Below are positions 1 to 6,606 of a DNA stretch of 13,867 nucleotides, piece after piece; the first letter of the stretch is position 1, and each line of letters starts with the position of its first letter. Below the pieces are notes generated by a model. It was given only the letters and a program-made list of their open reading frames with translations, did no database searches and was not told where the DNA came from. A program made the position numbers and the translations under genes. Location: the NCBI GenBank assembly GCA_035514995.1, contig DATJCC010000024.1:1-13867 (forward strand), read 5' to 3'. Source of the stretch: Leucobacter_A sp035514995 (GTDB lineage Bacteria; Actinomycetota; Actinomycetes; Actinomycetales; Microbacteriaceae).

Positions 1-1109
1 CAGAGCGTCACGAATCAAGACGTATTGATAATCAGCTTCGCGGGCGTTCAGGCCGCCAGGGAGACCCTGGCGAGAGTCGTTTCTACCTCTCGTTAACAGA
101 CGATCTAATGCGTCTGTTTAATTCTGGTGCAGCCGCAAGCCTGATGAATCGAAGCAGTGTGCCAGATGACATGGCCATTGAATCTAAGTTTGTATCGAGG
201 GCGATTCAGAGTGCGCAAAGCCAGGTCGAGGCCAGGAACGCTGAGATCCGCAAAAATGTGCTTAAATACGATGACGTTTTAAACAGACAGCGTAAGGCGA
301 TCTATGCCGACCGTGAACAAATATTAGACGGTGAAAACATTGAATCACGCATCGATCAGTTTAGAGACGATGTTGTAAATGCGATCATTGACACTCACCA
401 GACAGACGGCTCGCAGTGGGACTTCGACGCGCTTTGGAAAGATCTCGGTCAGATCTATAAACCAGGCATCTCAATTGAAGAAGTGCTTGCAGAAGGTGGC
501 GGCCAAGGTGGAATCGATCGGGAGTTTTTAAAAGAAGAAATCATTTCAGATTTAAAACTTGCATATGCGGCACGCGAAGAAAAACTCGGCACCGAAGCGA
601 TGCGCGAGTTGGAACGCAGAGTCGTGCTCACAACGATAGACCGTCGTTGGCGTGACCACCTCTATGAGATGGAATACCTCAAAGAAGGCATCGGTCTACG
701 TGCGATGGCACAGCGTGACCCGCTAGTCGAATACCAGCGGGAAGGCTTCAATCTGTTCCAAAACATGATGGGCCAAATTAAAGAAGAATCACTAGGGCTC
801 ATGCACAACCTCGAAGTGCAAGTTATGCAGCCGCAGGATGCCGAAGCGCCAATAACCATTAGCGGTAGCGGACTTGAGGTTAAACAAGCCCCCGACGCCG
901 CTAAGCTCAGCTACTCAGCGCCAGCAGAAGATGGGGGAACTCAGGTGCGAGGCCCAGCAGCCGGCCGTAGAGCCCCGTCAAACAGGCAACAGCAAGCAGC
1001 GGCAGCGCGTCAGCAGACACCAGCAAGTCGCGGTGCTTTCGGGCAGGCAGTGCAGGGCGAGCAAGCAAGTTCAGGCAACAGGGCCGACAGAAGATCTAAA
1101 AAGAAGTAA
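1..1109 (+). CDS. secA: Preprotein translocase ATPase SecA, C-terminal part (5' end outside the window)
   Basis: SecA is the cytoplasmic ATPase that pushes unfolded preproteins through SecYEG. The reading frame is open from the first base, with the first full codon at position 3, so the ATG at 108 is internal; about 369 residues are present. The fragment opens with the end of nucleotide-binding domain 2, including GRSGRQGDPGES (helicase motif VI, with its arginines) and FYLSLTDDLMRLF. It continues through the helical scaffold and two-helix finger, with DRRWRDHLYEMEYLKEGIGLRAMAQRDPLVEY at roughly nucleotides 640-735. The last 100 or so residues are a low-complexity Ala/Gln/Arg-rich tail ending in NRADRRSKKK. 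No cysteine-containing zinc-binding tail is seen. The downstream DsbA-like gene begins 24 bases after the stop, so the two may be co-transcribed. Identity is near certain; whether it is SecA1 or SecA2 cannot be judged from the fragment, though the housekeeping form is likelier. Confidence 0.97.
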   Translation, partial: ERHESRRIDNQLRGRSGRQGDPGESRFYLSLTDDLMRLFNSGAAASLMNRSSVPDDMAIESKFVSRAIQSAQSQVEARNAEIRKNVLKYDDVLNRQRKAIYADREQILDGENIESRIDQFRDDVVNAIIDTHQTDGSQWDFDALWKDLGQIYKPGISIEEVLAEGGGQGGIDREFLKEEIISDLKLAYAAREEKLGTEAMRELERRVVLTTIDRRWRDHLYEMEYLKEGIGLRAMAQRDPLVEYQREGFNLFQNMMGQIKEESLGLMHNLEVQVMQPQDAEAPITISGSGLEVKQAPDAAKLSYSAPAEDGGTQVRGPAAGRRAPSNRQQQAAAARQQTPASRGAFGQAVQGEQASSGNRADRRSKKK

Positions 1110-1133
1110 CAGTAAAAATAACTGGAGAAATGA

Positions 1134-2141
1134 ATGTCGCAGATTAACCCTTCGCGCATGACTAAAAATGAGCGCAGAGAGCAAGCAAGACAAAAGGCCC
1201 GCGAAGCACGTGAGGCTCAATTAAAGCAGGAACGCAAAAAGCGTTTGGTGATCCAAAGCAGCATTGTGCTTGGTGTCATCGCTGTTCTCGCTATAGTTGG
1301 GCTGGTCATAGCCCAGGCTGTAAAGCCGGCTGGTCCCGGCCCCGAAAATATGGCGAGTGGTGGCGCAGTTTTTGCCGGAGAAAATTTTGAGGTGCAAAAA
1401 ACTGCAGCTATCAATCCCGGTGAACAGCTTGTTGCGCAACCCGTCGATCGTGAAAAAGCACCTTTAGATATTGTTGTATATGTAGATTACATGTGTCCAC
1501 ACTGTGGTCTCTTTGAACAAGAGGCAGGGCCAATGCTGGAGCAGTGGGTTGGTAGCGGTCAGGCGACTCTGCAGGTTTATCCGCTCAACTTTCAAGATAA
1601 CGCTTCGAAAGGCACTCGCTACTCCACACGCGCAGCAAATGCTTTTGCTTGTTTAGTAGAAGACCAGCCTGACGCTGCTTGGAGCTTTCACAAGTCGCTT
1701 CTTTCTCAAGAGATTCAGCCTCAGCAAAATTCTGCAGGGCTACCAGACGACACCCTCATTGATTTGGCGTTACAAGCAGGCGCAACTGACTCTGCAAGTT
1801 TGAGATCGTGTATCACACAGGTGCCGTTTGCTGATTTCTTTACAAATACAACCCGTCAGGCACTCTCAGGCCCAATCGTTGGACTCGCTGATGGCGTAGT
1901 GCTAGGCGATGGTATGGGGGGTCTACAAGACCCTGAGGAGCCGCAACACATAACTGGCACGCCAGCGGTTATGGTAAACGGAATGCAGGCACCAACCACA
2001 GTTAACGAGCTTGAGCAGTTCATGTTGAAATTGTTTGCAGATCTATCACCAAGCGATGTTGAAGAAGCTACTGAAGAAGACGCTGAAGAAGCCGATACCG
2101 ACGAACCAGCGGCTAAAGAAGACGAAGAAAAGAAAGAATAA
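1134..2141 (+). CDS. Membrane-anchored DsbA-like thiol-disulfide oxidoreductase
   Basis: This is a thioredoxin-fold protein of the DsbA/thioredoxin_4 family, expected to make or rearrange disulfides in proteins outside the membrane. The 335 residues start with a basic, charged cytoplasmic segment (1-37), followed by one membrane helix at about 38-62 (uncleaved anchor, active domain outside) and a PAGPGP linker. The catalytic CPHC is at 121-124 and the cis-proline loop GTPAVMVNG has Pro at 277. A second cysteine pair (Cys173, Cys226) may be structural. The final 30 or so residues are a very acidic Glu/Asp/Lys tail without a fold. The ATG start has GGAG at 1124-1127 with good spacing; Met9 is a weaker alternative. 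The nearby secA gene fits a role on exported proteins. The family is clear; the substrates, and whether it is an oxidase or an isomerase, are not. Confidence 0.9.
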   Translation: MSQINPSRMTKNERREQARQKAREAREAQLKQERKKRLVIQSSIVLGVIAVLAIVGLVIAQAVKPAGPGPENMASGGAVFAGENFEVQKTAAINPGEQLVAQPVDREKAPLDIVVYVDYMCPHCGLFEQEAGPMLEQWVGSGQATLQVYPLNFQDNASKGTRYSTRAANAFACLVEDQPDAAWSFHKSLLSQEIQPQQNSAGLPDDTLIDLALQAGATDSASLRSCITQVPFADFFTNTTRQALSGPIVGLADGVVLGDGMGGLQDPEEPQHITGTPAVMVNGMQAPTTVNELEQFMLKLFADLSPSDVEEATEEDAEEADTDEPAAKEDEEKKE

Positions 2142-2164
2142 AAGTTAGACTCTAAAGAGTCAAT

Positions 2165-2193
2165 TTCGCAGATCGCGATTTTTCGGCTAGACT
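2165..2193 (+). promoter_or_regulatory. Probable sigma70-type promoter for tRNA-Thr
   Basis: TTCGCA at 2165-2170 and TAGACT at 2188-2193 are separated by 17 bases. Each matches the consensus at four of six positions, and the mature tRNA begins 15 bases after the -10 box. Position and spacing support the call; there is no other evidence. Confidence 0.45.
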
Positions 2194-2208
2194 GGTCGCG
2201 GTCAGCAT

Positions 2209-2284
2209 GCCTCCTTAGCTCATCTGGTAGAGCGACGCACTTGTAATGCGTAGGTGGCCGGTTCGAGTCCGGCAGGAGGCTCCA
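2209..2284 (+). tRNA. tRNA-Thr (anticodon TGT)
   Basis: This is a complete cloverleaf with an encoded CCA end. The acceptor arms GCCTCCT (2209-2215) and AGGAGGC (2274-2280) pair perfectly. The D stem is GCTC/GAGC with GG in the loop. The anticodon stem ACGCA/TGCGT encloses loop CTTGTAA, which gives anticodon TGT at 2242-2244 (reads ACA). The T arm is GCCGG-TTCGAGT-CCGGC, followed by discriminator T and CCA at 2282-2284. There is no intron or mismatch. No copy of its 3' end is visible elsewhere in the window, so nothing suggests use as an integration site here. Confidence 0.97.
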
Positions 2285-2318
2285 TGTTCTCTTGCTTTAG
2301 GCAACACAGATGCGTAGA

Positions 2319-2427
2319 TGGCTTAAAGTACGGGTTAGTGGTTGCAGACCATAGCACCCGAATGAGAGTGAGCCAGACCACTAGGATGATCAGGGTAACC
2401 TAACTGGAAATGCCGGCGTAGCCTGAT
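2319..2427 (+). promoter_or_regulatory. TPP (THI-box)-like riboswitch leader of the MFS gene
   Basis: The 3' half matches the conserved 3' half of the thiamine pyrophosphate riboswitch: ACCT (2398-2401), CTGG (2404-2407), AATGCC (2409-2414) and GCGTAG (2416-2421) occur in the right order and close to the right spacing. CTGG and CCGG can form P5. Upstream, TGAGA at 2363-2367 corresponds to the conserved CUGAGA of J3/2. Possible 5' helices are TAGTGGT/ACCACTA (2336-2342 with 2377-2383) or TGGCTTA/TGAGCCA (2319-2325 with 2369-2375), and a hairpin CGGGT/ACCCG (2331-2335 with 2356-2360). These are partly exclusive. Departures from consensus are GTAGCC in place of GTAGGG, one base missing after ACCT, and a longer link between P2 and P4. 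ATCAGG/CCTGAT (2389-2394 with 2422-2427) could be an alternative stem ending seven bases before the start codon. It is either a divergent working riboswitch or a decayed one. Confidence 0.6.
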
Positions 2428-2433
2428 TATTGT

Positions 2434-3771
2434 GTGAGTATGGGAACTGCCGAAAAGCTCTACTCCGTGCTGATGAAGCGCAACTTTGAAGCTGAACAGG
2501 CTATGCCTGAAAAAGCTCGTCGTAACCTAGTGCCAAACGGTTTGCGCATCATACTTGCAAACGCACTGCAGTCATCGGGAGACCAAACTGTAAACGCTTC
2601 AACGGTGTTACCGTGGGTTTTCGCGGCGGTTGGAGCGCCGGCCGCATTGACGGGCATGCTGGTGCCTATTCGCGAATCAGGATCAATGCTGCCGCAAGCG
2701 TTTCTAACACCTTTGATTCTGCGTGTTAGGTACCGGAAACGAGTTTTCGTGGCAGGTGCTCTCATTCAGTCCATATCGGTTGCCAGTATGGCGGCGACAG
2801 CTGCTCTGGCTGAAGGACTAGCAGCAGGGTTGCTAATAATCTTGGCTCTAATGGTTTTTTCTTTTGGCCGTAGTCTGTGCTCGATCTCGTCAAAAGATGT
2901 GCAGGGAAGAACCATTCCAAAGGGTGAACGTGGCCAGATTAACGGTTTAGCGACTACGGCTGCTGGGTTGGTTGCCATCACACTCGGCCTAGTCATACGC
3001 ATCTTTGGAGGGGAAGACCTGTCTGCAATGCAACTCGCAGCTCTACTGGCGTTGGGTGCGGTGCTGTGGAGTGCTGTTGCTGCTGTCTATATTACGATTA
3101 AAGAACCCGCAGATGAGCTCCCGGCAGACAGCTCCACAAATGGTGTCACCGTTAGTGACAGCGGTTTCGCCCAGATCATTAAACTTATGCGCGATGACGT
3201 GCCATTTAGGCAGTTTGTTTTCGTTCGTAGCCTACTACTTGTTTCTTCTCTAAGCCCACCTTTCATAGTGACCCTATCCATCCAATCCGGTGCGAGCGCT
3301 CTAACAGGTTTAGGCAGTTTTGTTATTGCAGCGGGACTCGCAGCTCTTCTTGGTGGTCGTATTTTCGGTCGTTTAGCTGATAAATCCAGCCGGAACTTAA
3401 TGAGTATTGGTGCGGGAATTGCCTCAGCGATAGTCATCTCAGTAGTGCTGATCGTGTCTGCTCCTGGGTTTACTGGTGAAGGTTTTTGGGGCGGAATGAT
3501 GTTTGTTATCGTCTATTTTTTACTAACTATGATGCACACAGGTGTGCGTGTTGGCCGTAAAACTTATATCGTCGACATGGCCGAAGGTGACCTGCGCACC
3601 ACCTACGTCTCTGTGTCAAACACACTGATGGGGCTCATTCTGCTGTTAGTCGGGGGGATCAGCTCACTATTAGCAATTATTCACATATCATGGGCGCTGT
3701 TGTTCCTGGCAGGGATGGGATTGCTCGGTGTTTTTGCTGGTAAGAGGCTCCCGGATGTGTCACTCCAATAG
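2434..3771 (+). CDS. MFS transporter under a THI-box-like leader; candidate thiamine or precursor transporter
   Basis: This integral membrane protein has 445 residues, the usual length for a 12-helix major facilitator. Hydrophobic segments run from about residue 60 to 435, with a hydrophilic central loop at about 223-250. A motif-A-like sequence, GRIFGRLADKSSR (308-320), lies between helices of the second half, and a conserved-looking basic loop GRTIPKGERGQINGL (158-172) lies in the first half. There is no signal peptide. The GTG start at 2434 has no convincing Shine-Dalgarno sequence; ATG at 2440 is an equally possible start. Substrate cannot be read from the protein. The leader suggests thiamine, a precursor or a thiamine analogue, in the uptake direction if the riboswitch shuts it off when TPP is plentiful; that is inference. 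The downstream ThrE-family gene begins 60 bases later and may have its own start signals. Confidence 0.85.
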   Translation: MSMGTAEKLYSVLMKRNFEAEQAMPEKARRNLVPNGLRIILANALQSSGDQTVNASTVLPWVFAAVGAPAALTGMLVPIRESGSMLPQAFLTPLILRVRYRKRVFVAGALIQSISVASMAATAALAEGLAAGLLIILALMVFSFGRSLCSISSKDVQGRTIPKGERGQINGLATTAAGLVAITLGLVIRIFGGEDLSAMQLAALLALGAVLWSAVAAVYITIKEPADELPADSSTNGVTVSDSGFAQIIKLMRDDVPFRQFVFVRSLLLVSSLSPPFIVTLSIQSGASALTGLGSFVIAAGLAALLGGRIFGRLADKSSRNLMSIGAGIASAIVISVVLIVSAPGFTGEGFWGGMMFVIVYFLLTMMHTGVRVGRKTYIVDMAEGDLRTTYVSVSNTLMGLILLLVGGISSLLAIIHISWALLFLAGMGLLGVFAGKRLPDVSLQ

Positions 3772-3831
3772 TCGATTTATTTAACTTTTGCAAGAGTTTC
3801 GAGGCTAACCTACTTCCCGTAAGCTTGAGGG

Positions 3832-5277
3832 GTGACTGAAAGTAGAAACGACCGAATGCGCACCCTCAAACAACGTTTGGGTAGGTCTTTAAAACAGCTT
3901 GCGGGAGGGGCTATTCGCCCTACACACGCACCCACCCAAGTCATTTATATTCCGAGCGTAGTTGAGGCGTCGCAAACATACGCACGTTCTGTTATCGACC
4001 TATGTTTACACATCAGTGAAGCGATGCTTGCGATTGGCGCATCAGCAGCTGATGTGGTGGCCACAGTGCTACGTATCAGCAACTCGTATGGCATTAGCGG
4101 TATGCACGTAGACATTACTTTCACTTCGATCACAATATCTCTTCATCGTGGGATTGATGAAGATCCGCTGTCGATTATGCGCATAGTGCGGGTGCGCACC
4201 ACCGATTACACACGGTTACAAAATGTTTATTTATTGATAGACGAGATTACCTCCGCAGAGTCTCCTTTGCCTATTAATGAGGCTCGCGACAGACTCAGCT
4301 ATATATTGAAGCAACCGCACCCCTATCGGCGCTGGGTTGTTACTGCCGGAAAAGCTGTGTTGGCTGCCGGAGTGGTAGTTATGTTTGATGCGAGCGTTTT
4401 GCTTGTGGCTGTGGCTGCGGTCTCTGCATTAATTTCAGATTTCATAACGCGCAGGCTGGGAAAATGGGCGGTTCCCGCTTTTTTTGCACAAATGGCAGCG
4501 GCAGCGGCTACCACAATAATTGCCGTCGCTCTGTTCTGGCTTCGCTCGCTTGACATTGAGATTCCCGGGTCTGACAGCCCAACGGTGATTGTTATTTCTG
4601 GAATAATCATGTTGCTATCAGGTATTGGGCTTACAGCCTCAGCTCGAGATGCGATAGATGGCTACTATGTGACTGCGACAGCCAGAGGTCTAGAAGTTCT
4701 AATGCTCACGCTTGGTTTGTCGGTTGGCATATCGGTTGTTTTGAGTGCGTCGTTTCGTTTGGGCATACCCGTCGCAGTGTCAGACACGCTTGGAGAAGGT
4801 ATTAATCTAGTTCCGGGAATGATAGGTTCTGCGATTATCGGTGTTGGTTTCGCACTCACTTCATATGTTCGTTTTCTTTTGGTGCCACTGATGGCAGCTT
4901 CTGCCAGCGCCGTTTTTGCTGTGTATTACATGGTGCTACCACTTGCACCTGAGCCGGGGCTTGCTCCAGCGGTAGCAGGAGTTGTTGCTGGTGTTATCGC
5001 ATACTTTGCCTACCGGTGGATAAAGGTGCCAGAAGGAGCAATGAACATGGTGGGCATCATAGCGCTGATACCCGGCCTGGCTGTCTATCGGGCGCTCTAC
5101 GCGATAATGGGTTCAGAGTATGGTGCTGACGAGGCGCTACCCGCACTGGTGCTAGCTATAGCAACGGGAGTTGGGCTTGCTGCCGGAACAACAATCGGTG
5201 GTTTTGCGGCACGACGCACCTTCGGGCTTGACCGTGCCGCGCTTCTCGCTTTGCGGCGCACACGTAAACCCCGCTAG
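3832..5277 (+). CDS. thrE: ThrE-family threonine/serine exporter
   Basis: The ThrE family exports threonine and serine by proton-motive force; the type member is from Corynebacterium glutamicum. The 481 residues comprise a cytoplasmic N-terminal domain (about 40-165) with the family signature around EAMLAIGASAADVVATVLRISNSYG (63-87), then about ten membrane helices from residue 166 to 470. Single-chain fusion of the two ThrE halves is the usual actinobacterial form. The GTG start lies one base after GAGG (3827-3830), too close for a good ribosome binding site, so initiation may be leaderless or at Met9 (3856). A TAACCT box at 3806-3811 could be a -10 element, but no clear -35 is seen. The family is clear; the exact amino acids exported are inferred. 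The tRNA-Thr further upstream is probably coincidence. Confidence 0.88.
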   Translation: MTESRNDRMRTLKQRLGRSLKQLAGGAIRPTHAPTQVIYIPSVVEASQTYARSVIDLCLHISEAMLAIGASAADVVATVLRISNSYGISGMHVDITFTSITISLHRGIDEDPLSIMRIVRVRTTDYTRLQNVYLLIDEITSAESPLPINEARDRLSYILKQPHPYRRWVVTAGKAVLAAGVVVMFDASVLLVAVAAVSALISDFITRRLGKWAVPAFFAQMAAAAATTIIAVALFWLRSLDIEIPGSDSPTVIVISGIIMLLSGIGLTASARDAIDGYYVTATARGLEVLMLTLGLSVGISVVLSASFRLGIPVAVSDTLGEGINLVPGMIGSAIIGVGFALTSYVRFLLVPLMAASASAVFAVYYMVLPLAPEPGLAPAVAGVVAGVIAYFAYRWIKVPEGAMNMVGIIALIPGLAVYRALYAIMGSEYGADEALPALVLAIATGVGLAAGTTIGGFAARRTFGLDRAALLALRRTRKPR

Positions 5278-5290
5278 ACGTCTTTTAAGA

Positions 5291-5338
5291 AATGTTTAAT
5301 CTTTAGATCTTTAGATCTTTAAATATTTAAGTTTTTAA
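5291..5338. repeat. AT-rich 8-bp tandem repeat, about six units
   Basis: Consecutive 8-mers read AATGTTTA, ATCTTTAG, ATCTTTAG, ATCTTTAA, ATATTTAA and GTTTTTAA. The middle three are nearly identical and the flanks are degenerate. The array lies 13 bases after the ThrE stop, between the convergent ThrE and nitroreductase genes. A role in transcript ending is possible; no stem-loop with a T-run accompanies it. Confidence 0.6.
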
Positions 5339-5358
5339 GCGCGTTCAAAATGTTTAAC

Positions 5359-5372
5359 GGATCAGTAGATCC
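5359..5372. other. Small hairpin GGATC-AGTA-GATCC in the convergent intergenic region
   Basis: This is a perfect 5-bp stem with a 4-base loop, placed between the stops of the ThrE gene (plus) and the nitroreductase gene (minus). No T-run follows directly on either strand, so it is only a weak candidate for a terminator or a processing site. Confidence 0.25.
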
Positions 5373-5430
5373 ACTGTATTAGTTTTGAGTGTAAGCGTAG
5401 GGTAACTGTGACAAGCCCTTACAACAGTCA

Positions 5431-6006
5431 CTATTTAGGCATATGCCCTAAAAATTGTGACGGGTCGAGAGCTGGCCGCTTTGATATGCGCATGCGGTTT
5501 CGAAAAGACTCATCGATGCTACCAACATATAACCAACCCATTAGGTGCTCATCTTCGGTCAGACCGTGAGACTCACGCACCTCTGGGGCATTCGCGAGAA
5601 GCCCGGTTCGCCACATCACACCCCACCCTTCTTGCCACAGAGCCAACTCGAGTAGATGACCTGCTCCAGCAGCAGTTGCACGCTGCTCCCATTCAGGAAC
5701 TTTGGGGTGGGGCTTGGGGCTCGCGACAAGAGCGATAAGCAGTTCCGCCCGAAACGGCTTTTTGTTGTAATCGCCTGGCTCGCGCTTGATACCGGCAGCG
5801 GCGTCCAATGCCTGAGCCAGTTTCATTCGATCATCTCCGCGTAAGAGAATGAGCCGCCAGGGGCGCAACGCTTTGTGGTCGGCAACCGGAGTCACTGCAG
5901 CCAGCAGAGTGCTCAGCTCAGCATCGGTGGGGGTTTCGCTACCAACTTTTGACACAGAGCGTCGCCTCGCCATTGATTCAAGTACCGGATCGGAGAAGAA
6001 CCTCAT
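5431..6006 (-). CDS. Nitroreductase family protein, YdjA-like
   Basis: This is an FMN-dependent, NAD(P)H-using flavoprotein of the nitroreductase superfamily; the natural substrate is unknown. At 191 residues it matches the single-domain, homodimeric YdjA type. The N-terminal ARRRSVSK (13-20) and DHKALRPWRLILL (43-55) fit the FMN phosphate and ring binding segments, and the GHLLELALWQEGWGVMWRTG stretch (116-135) is the family's helix and FMN-contact loop. The ATG at 6006 has only a weak GAG upstream; Met12 at 5973 is an alternative start that would still keep the FMN-binding arginines. The 10-mer containing the start codon is duplicated 20 bases upstream, creating an overlapping seven-codon ORF. 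The gene is divergent from the cupin gene and convergent with ThrE. Confidence 0.85.
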   Translation of the reverse strand: MRFFSDPVLESMARRRSVSKVGSETPTDAELSTLLAAVTPVADHKALRPWRLILLRGDDRMKLAQALDAAAGIKREPGDYNKKPFRAELLIALVASPKPHPKVPEWEQRATAAGAGHLLELALWQEGWGVMWRTGLLANAPEVRESHGLTEDEHLMGWLYVGSIDESFRNRMRISKRPALDPSQFLGHMPK

Positions 6007-6026
6007 AATCTCAATTGTAACCTCAT
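6003..6026 (-). other. Seven-codon upstream ORF overlapping the nitroreductase start
   Basis: Reading the minus strand from 6026, ATG AGG TTA CAA TTG AGA TTA TGA encodes MRLQLRL. Its TGA stop overlaps the ATG of the nitroreductase gene as ATGA. The start region arose from a 10-mer direct repeat (AACCTCATAA on the plus strand at 5999-6008 and 6019-6028). It could couple translation or be chance; there is no clear ribosome binding site. Confidence 0.25.
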
Positions 6027-6107
6027 AACAAAACTTAGATCATTTAAATATTGTTGTGTTTAACTAACCGCAGGAATAGGCTTGTAGTGGCTCCATTGGA
6101 TAATCGT

Positions 6108-6112
6108 AAGGA
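6108..6112 (+). promoter_or_regulatory. Ribosome binding site of the cupin gene
   Basis: AAGGA lies six bases before the ATG at 6119, which fixes that start. Confidence 0.6.
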
Positions 6113-6118
6113 TAAAAA

Positions 6119-6529
6119 ATGACTGAATTTACTGACCATGGCCCTAACCCCTACATAGTCGACATCGAAGATGCAACGGAAGAAAATGATAAATTCCGGA
6201 CCACGTTATGGACGGGAGAAAAACTTCAACTAACCCTCATGTCGATTCCCGTCGGTGGTGATATTGGTCTTGAGGTGCACTCCGATACCGATCAATTCAT
6301 TCGTCTCGAAGAGGGTCGTGGGCGCGTTCAAATGGGGCCTACTAAAGACAATCTAACTTTTGATAAAGAAGTTTCAGACGATTGGGTTGTGCTTGTACCG
6401 TTGGGTTGGTGGCACAACATCACAAACATTGGTGATGAACCGATGAAGGTATACAGCATTTATGCGCCACCTCACCACGCACACGGTACGGTGCACAACA
6501 CGCAAGCTGACCAAGAAGAAGATCACTAA
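6119..6529 (+). CDS. Small single-domain cupin protein
   Basis: This is a 136-residue conserved beta-barrel (cupin_2) protein of a widespread family with no settled function, sometimes labelled as mannose-6-phosphate isomerase-like. Motif 1 runs across GGDIGLEVHSDTDQFIRLEEGRG (46-68): His54 is kept, but the second His is Asp56 and the usual Glu position holds Gln59, a common variant in this family. Motif 2 is VPLGWWHNITNIG (93-105), with His99 as the second-motif metal ligand. The tail APPHHAHGTVHNTQADQEEDH is His- and acid-rich. There is no signal peptide, so it is cytoplasmic. It is divergent from the nitroreductase gene with about 110 bases between them. A metal centre is likely; enzyme or binding protein cannot be decided. 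Confidence 0.85.
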   Translation: MTEFTDHGPNPYIVDIEDATEENDKFRTTLWTGEKLQLTLMSIPVGGDIGLEVHSDTDQFIRLEEGRGRVQMGPTKDNLTFDKEVSDDWVVLVPLGWWHNITNIGDEPMKVYSIYAPPHHAHGTVHNTQADQEEDH

Positions 6530-6600
6530 CCAGTAAAAAACCAGAGGCCCTAGTAAAGAACCATACGCGCTAGTAAAGAACCAATAGGTGCTAGTGCAGG
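6530..6600. repeat. 20-bp tandem repeat, three full units and one partial
   Basis: Units begin at 6530 (CCAGTAAAAAACCAGAGGCC), 6550 (CTAGTAAAGAACCATACGCG), 6570 (CTAGTAAAGAACCA followed by ATAGGTG) and 6591 (CTAGTGCAGG, partial). The constant core is CTAGTAAAGAACCA and the last six bases vary. The array starts directly after the cupin stop and ends just before the 3' end of the minus-strand SDR gene. It looks like slippage duplication; no stem-loop is evident. Confidence 0.75.
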
Positions 6601-6606
6601 TAGCAA

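Noticed and set aside
108..110. ATG at 108 as the start of the secA product
   Set aside because: The frame is open to the window start and encodes conserved SecA motif VI upstream of this ATG.
2148..2161. GACTCTAAAGAGTC inverted repeat as terminator of the DsbA-like gene
   Set aside because: The stem is only about five pairs with a tiny loop and has no T-run after it.
2262..2284. tRNA-Thr 3' end as a phage or island attachment site
   Set aside because: No second copy of the 3' end, no integrase gene and no mobile genes lie downstream in the window.
2285..2433. Cobalamin, FMN, SAM or T-box leader
   Set aside because: The conserved cores of those classes were not seen, whereas the THI-box 3' signatures were.
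2209..5277. Functional link between tRNA-Thr and the ThrE exporter
   Set aside because: The MFS gene and a separate leader lie between them; no shared regulatory element was found.
5438..5447. GGCATATGCC palindrome as a regulatory site
   Set aside because: It lies inside the last codons of the nitroreductase gene and is explained by coding sequence.
6530..6600. CRISPR array
   Set aside because: Units are 20 bases with only 6 variable bases; there are no spacer-length unique segments and no cas genes.
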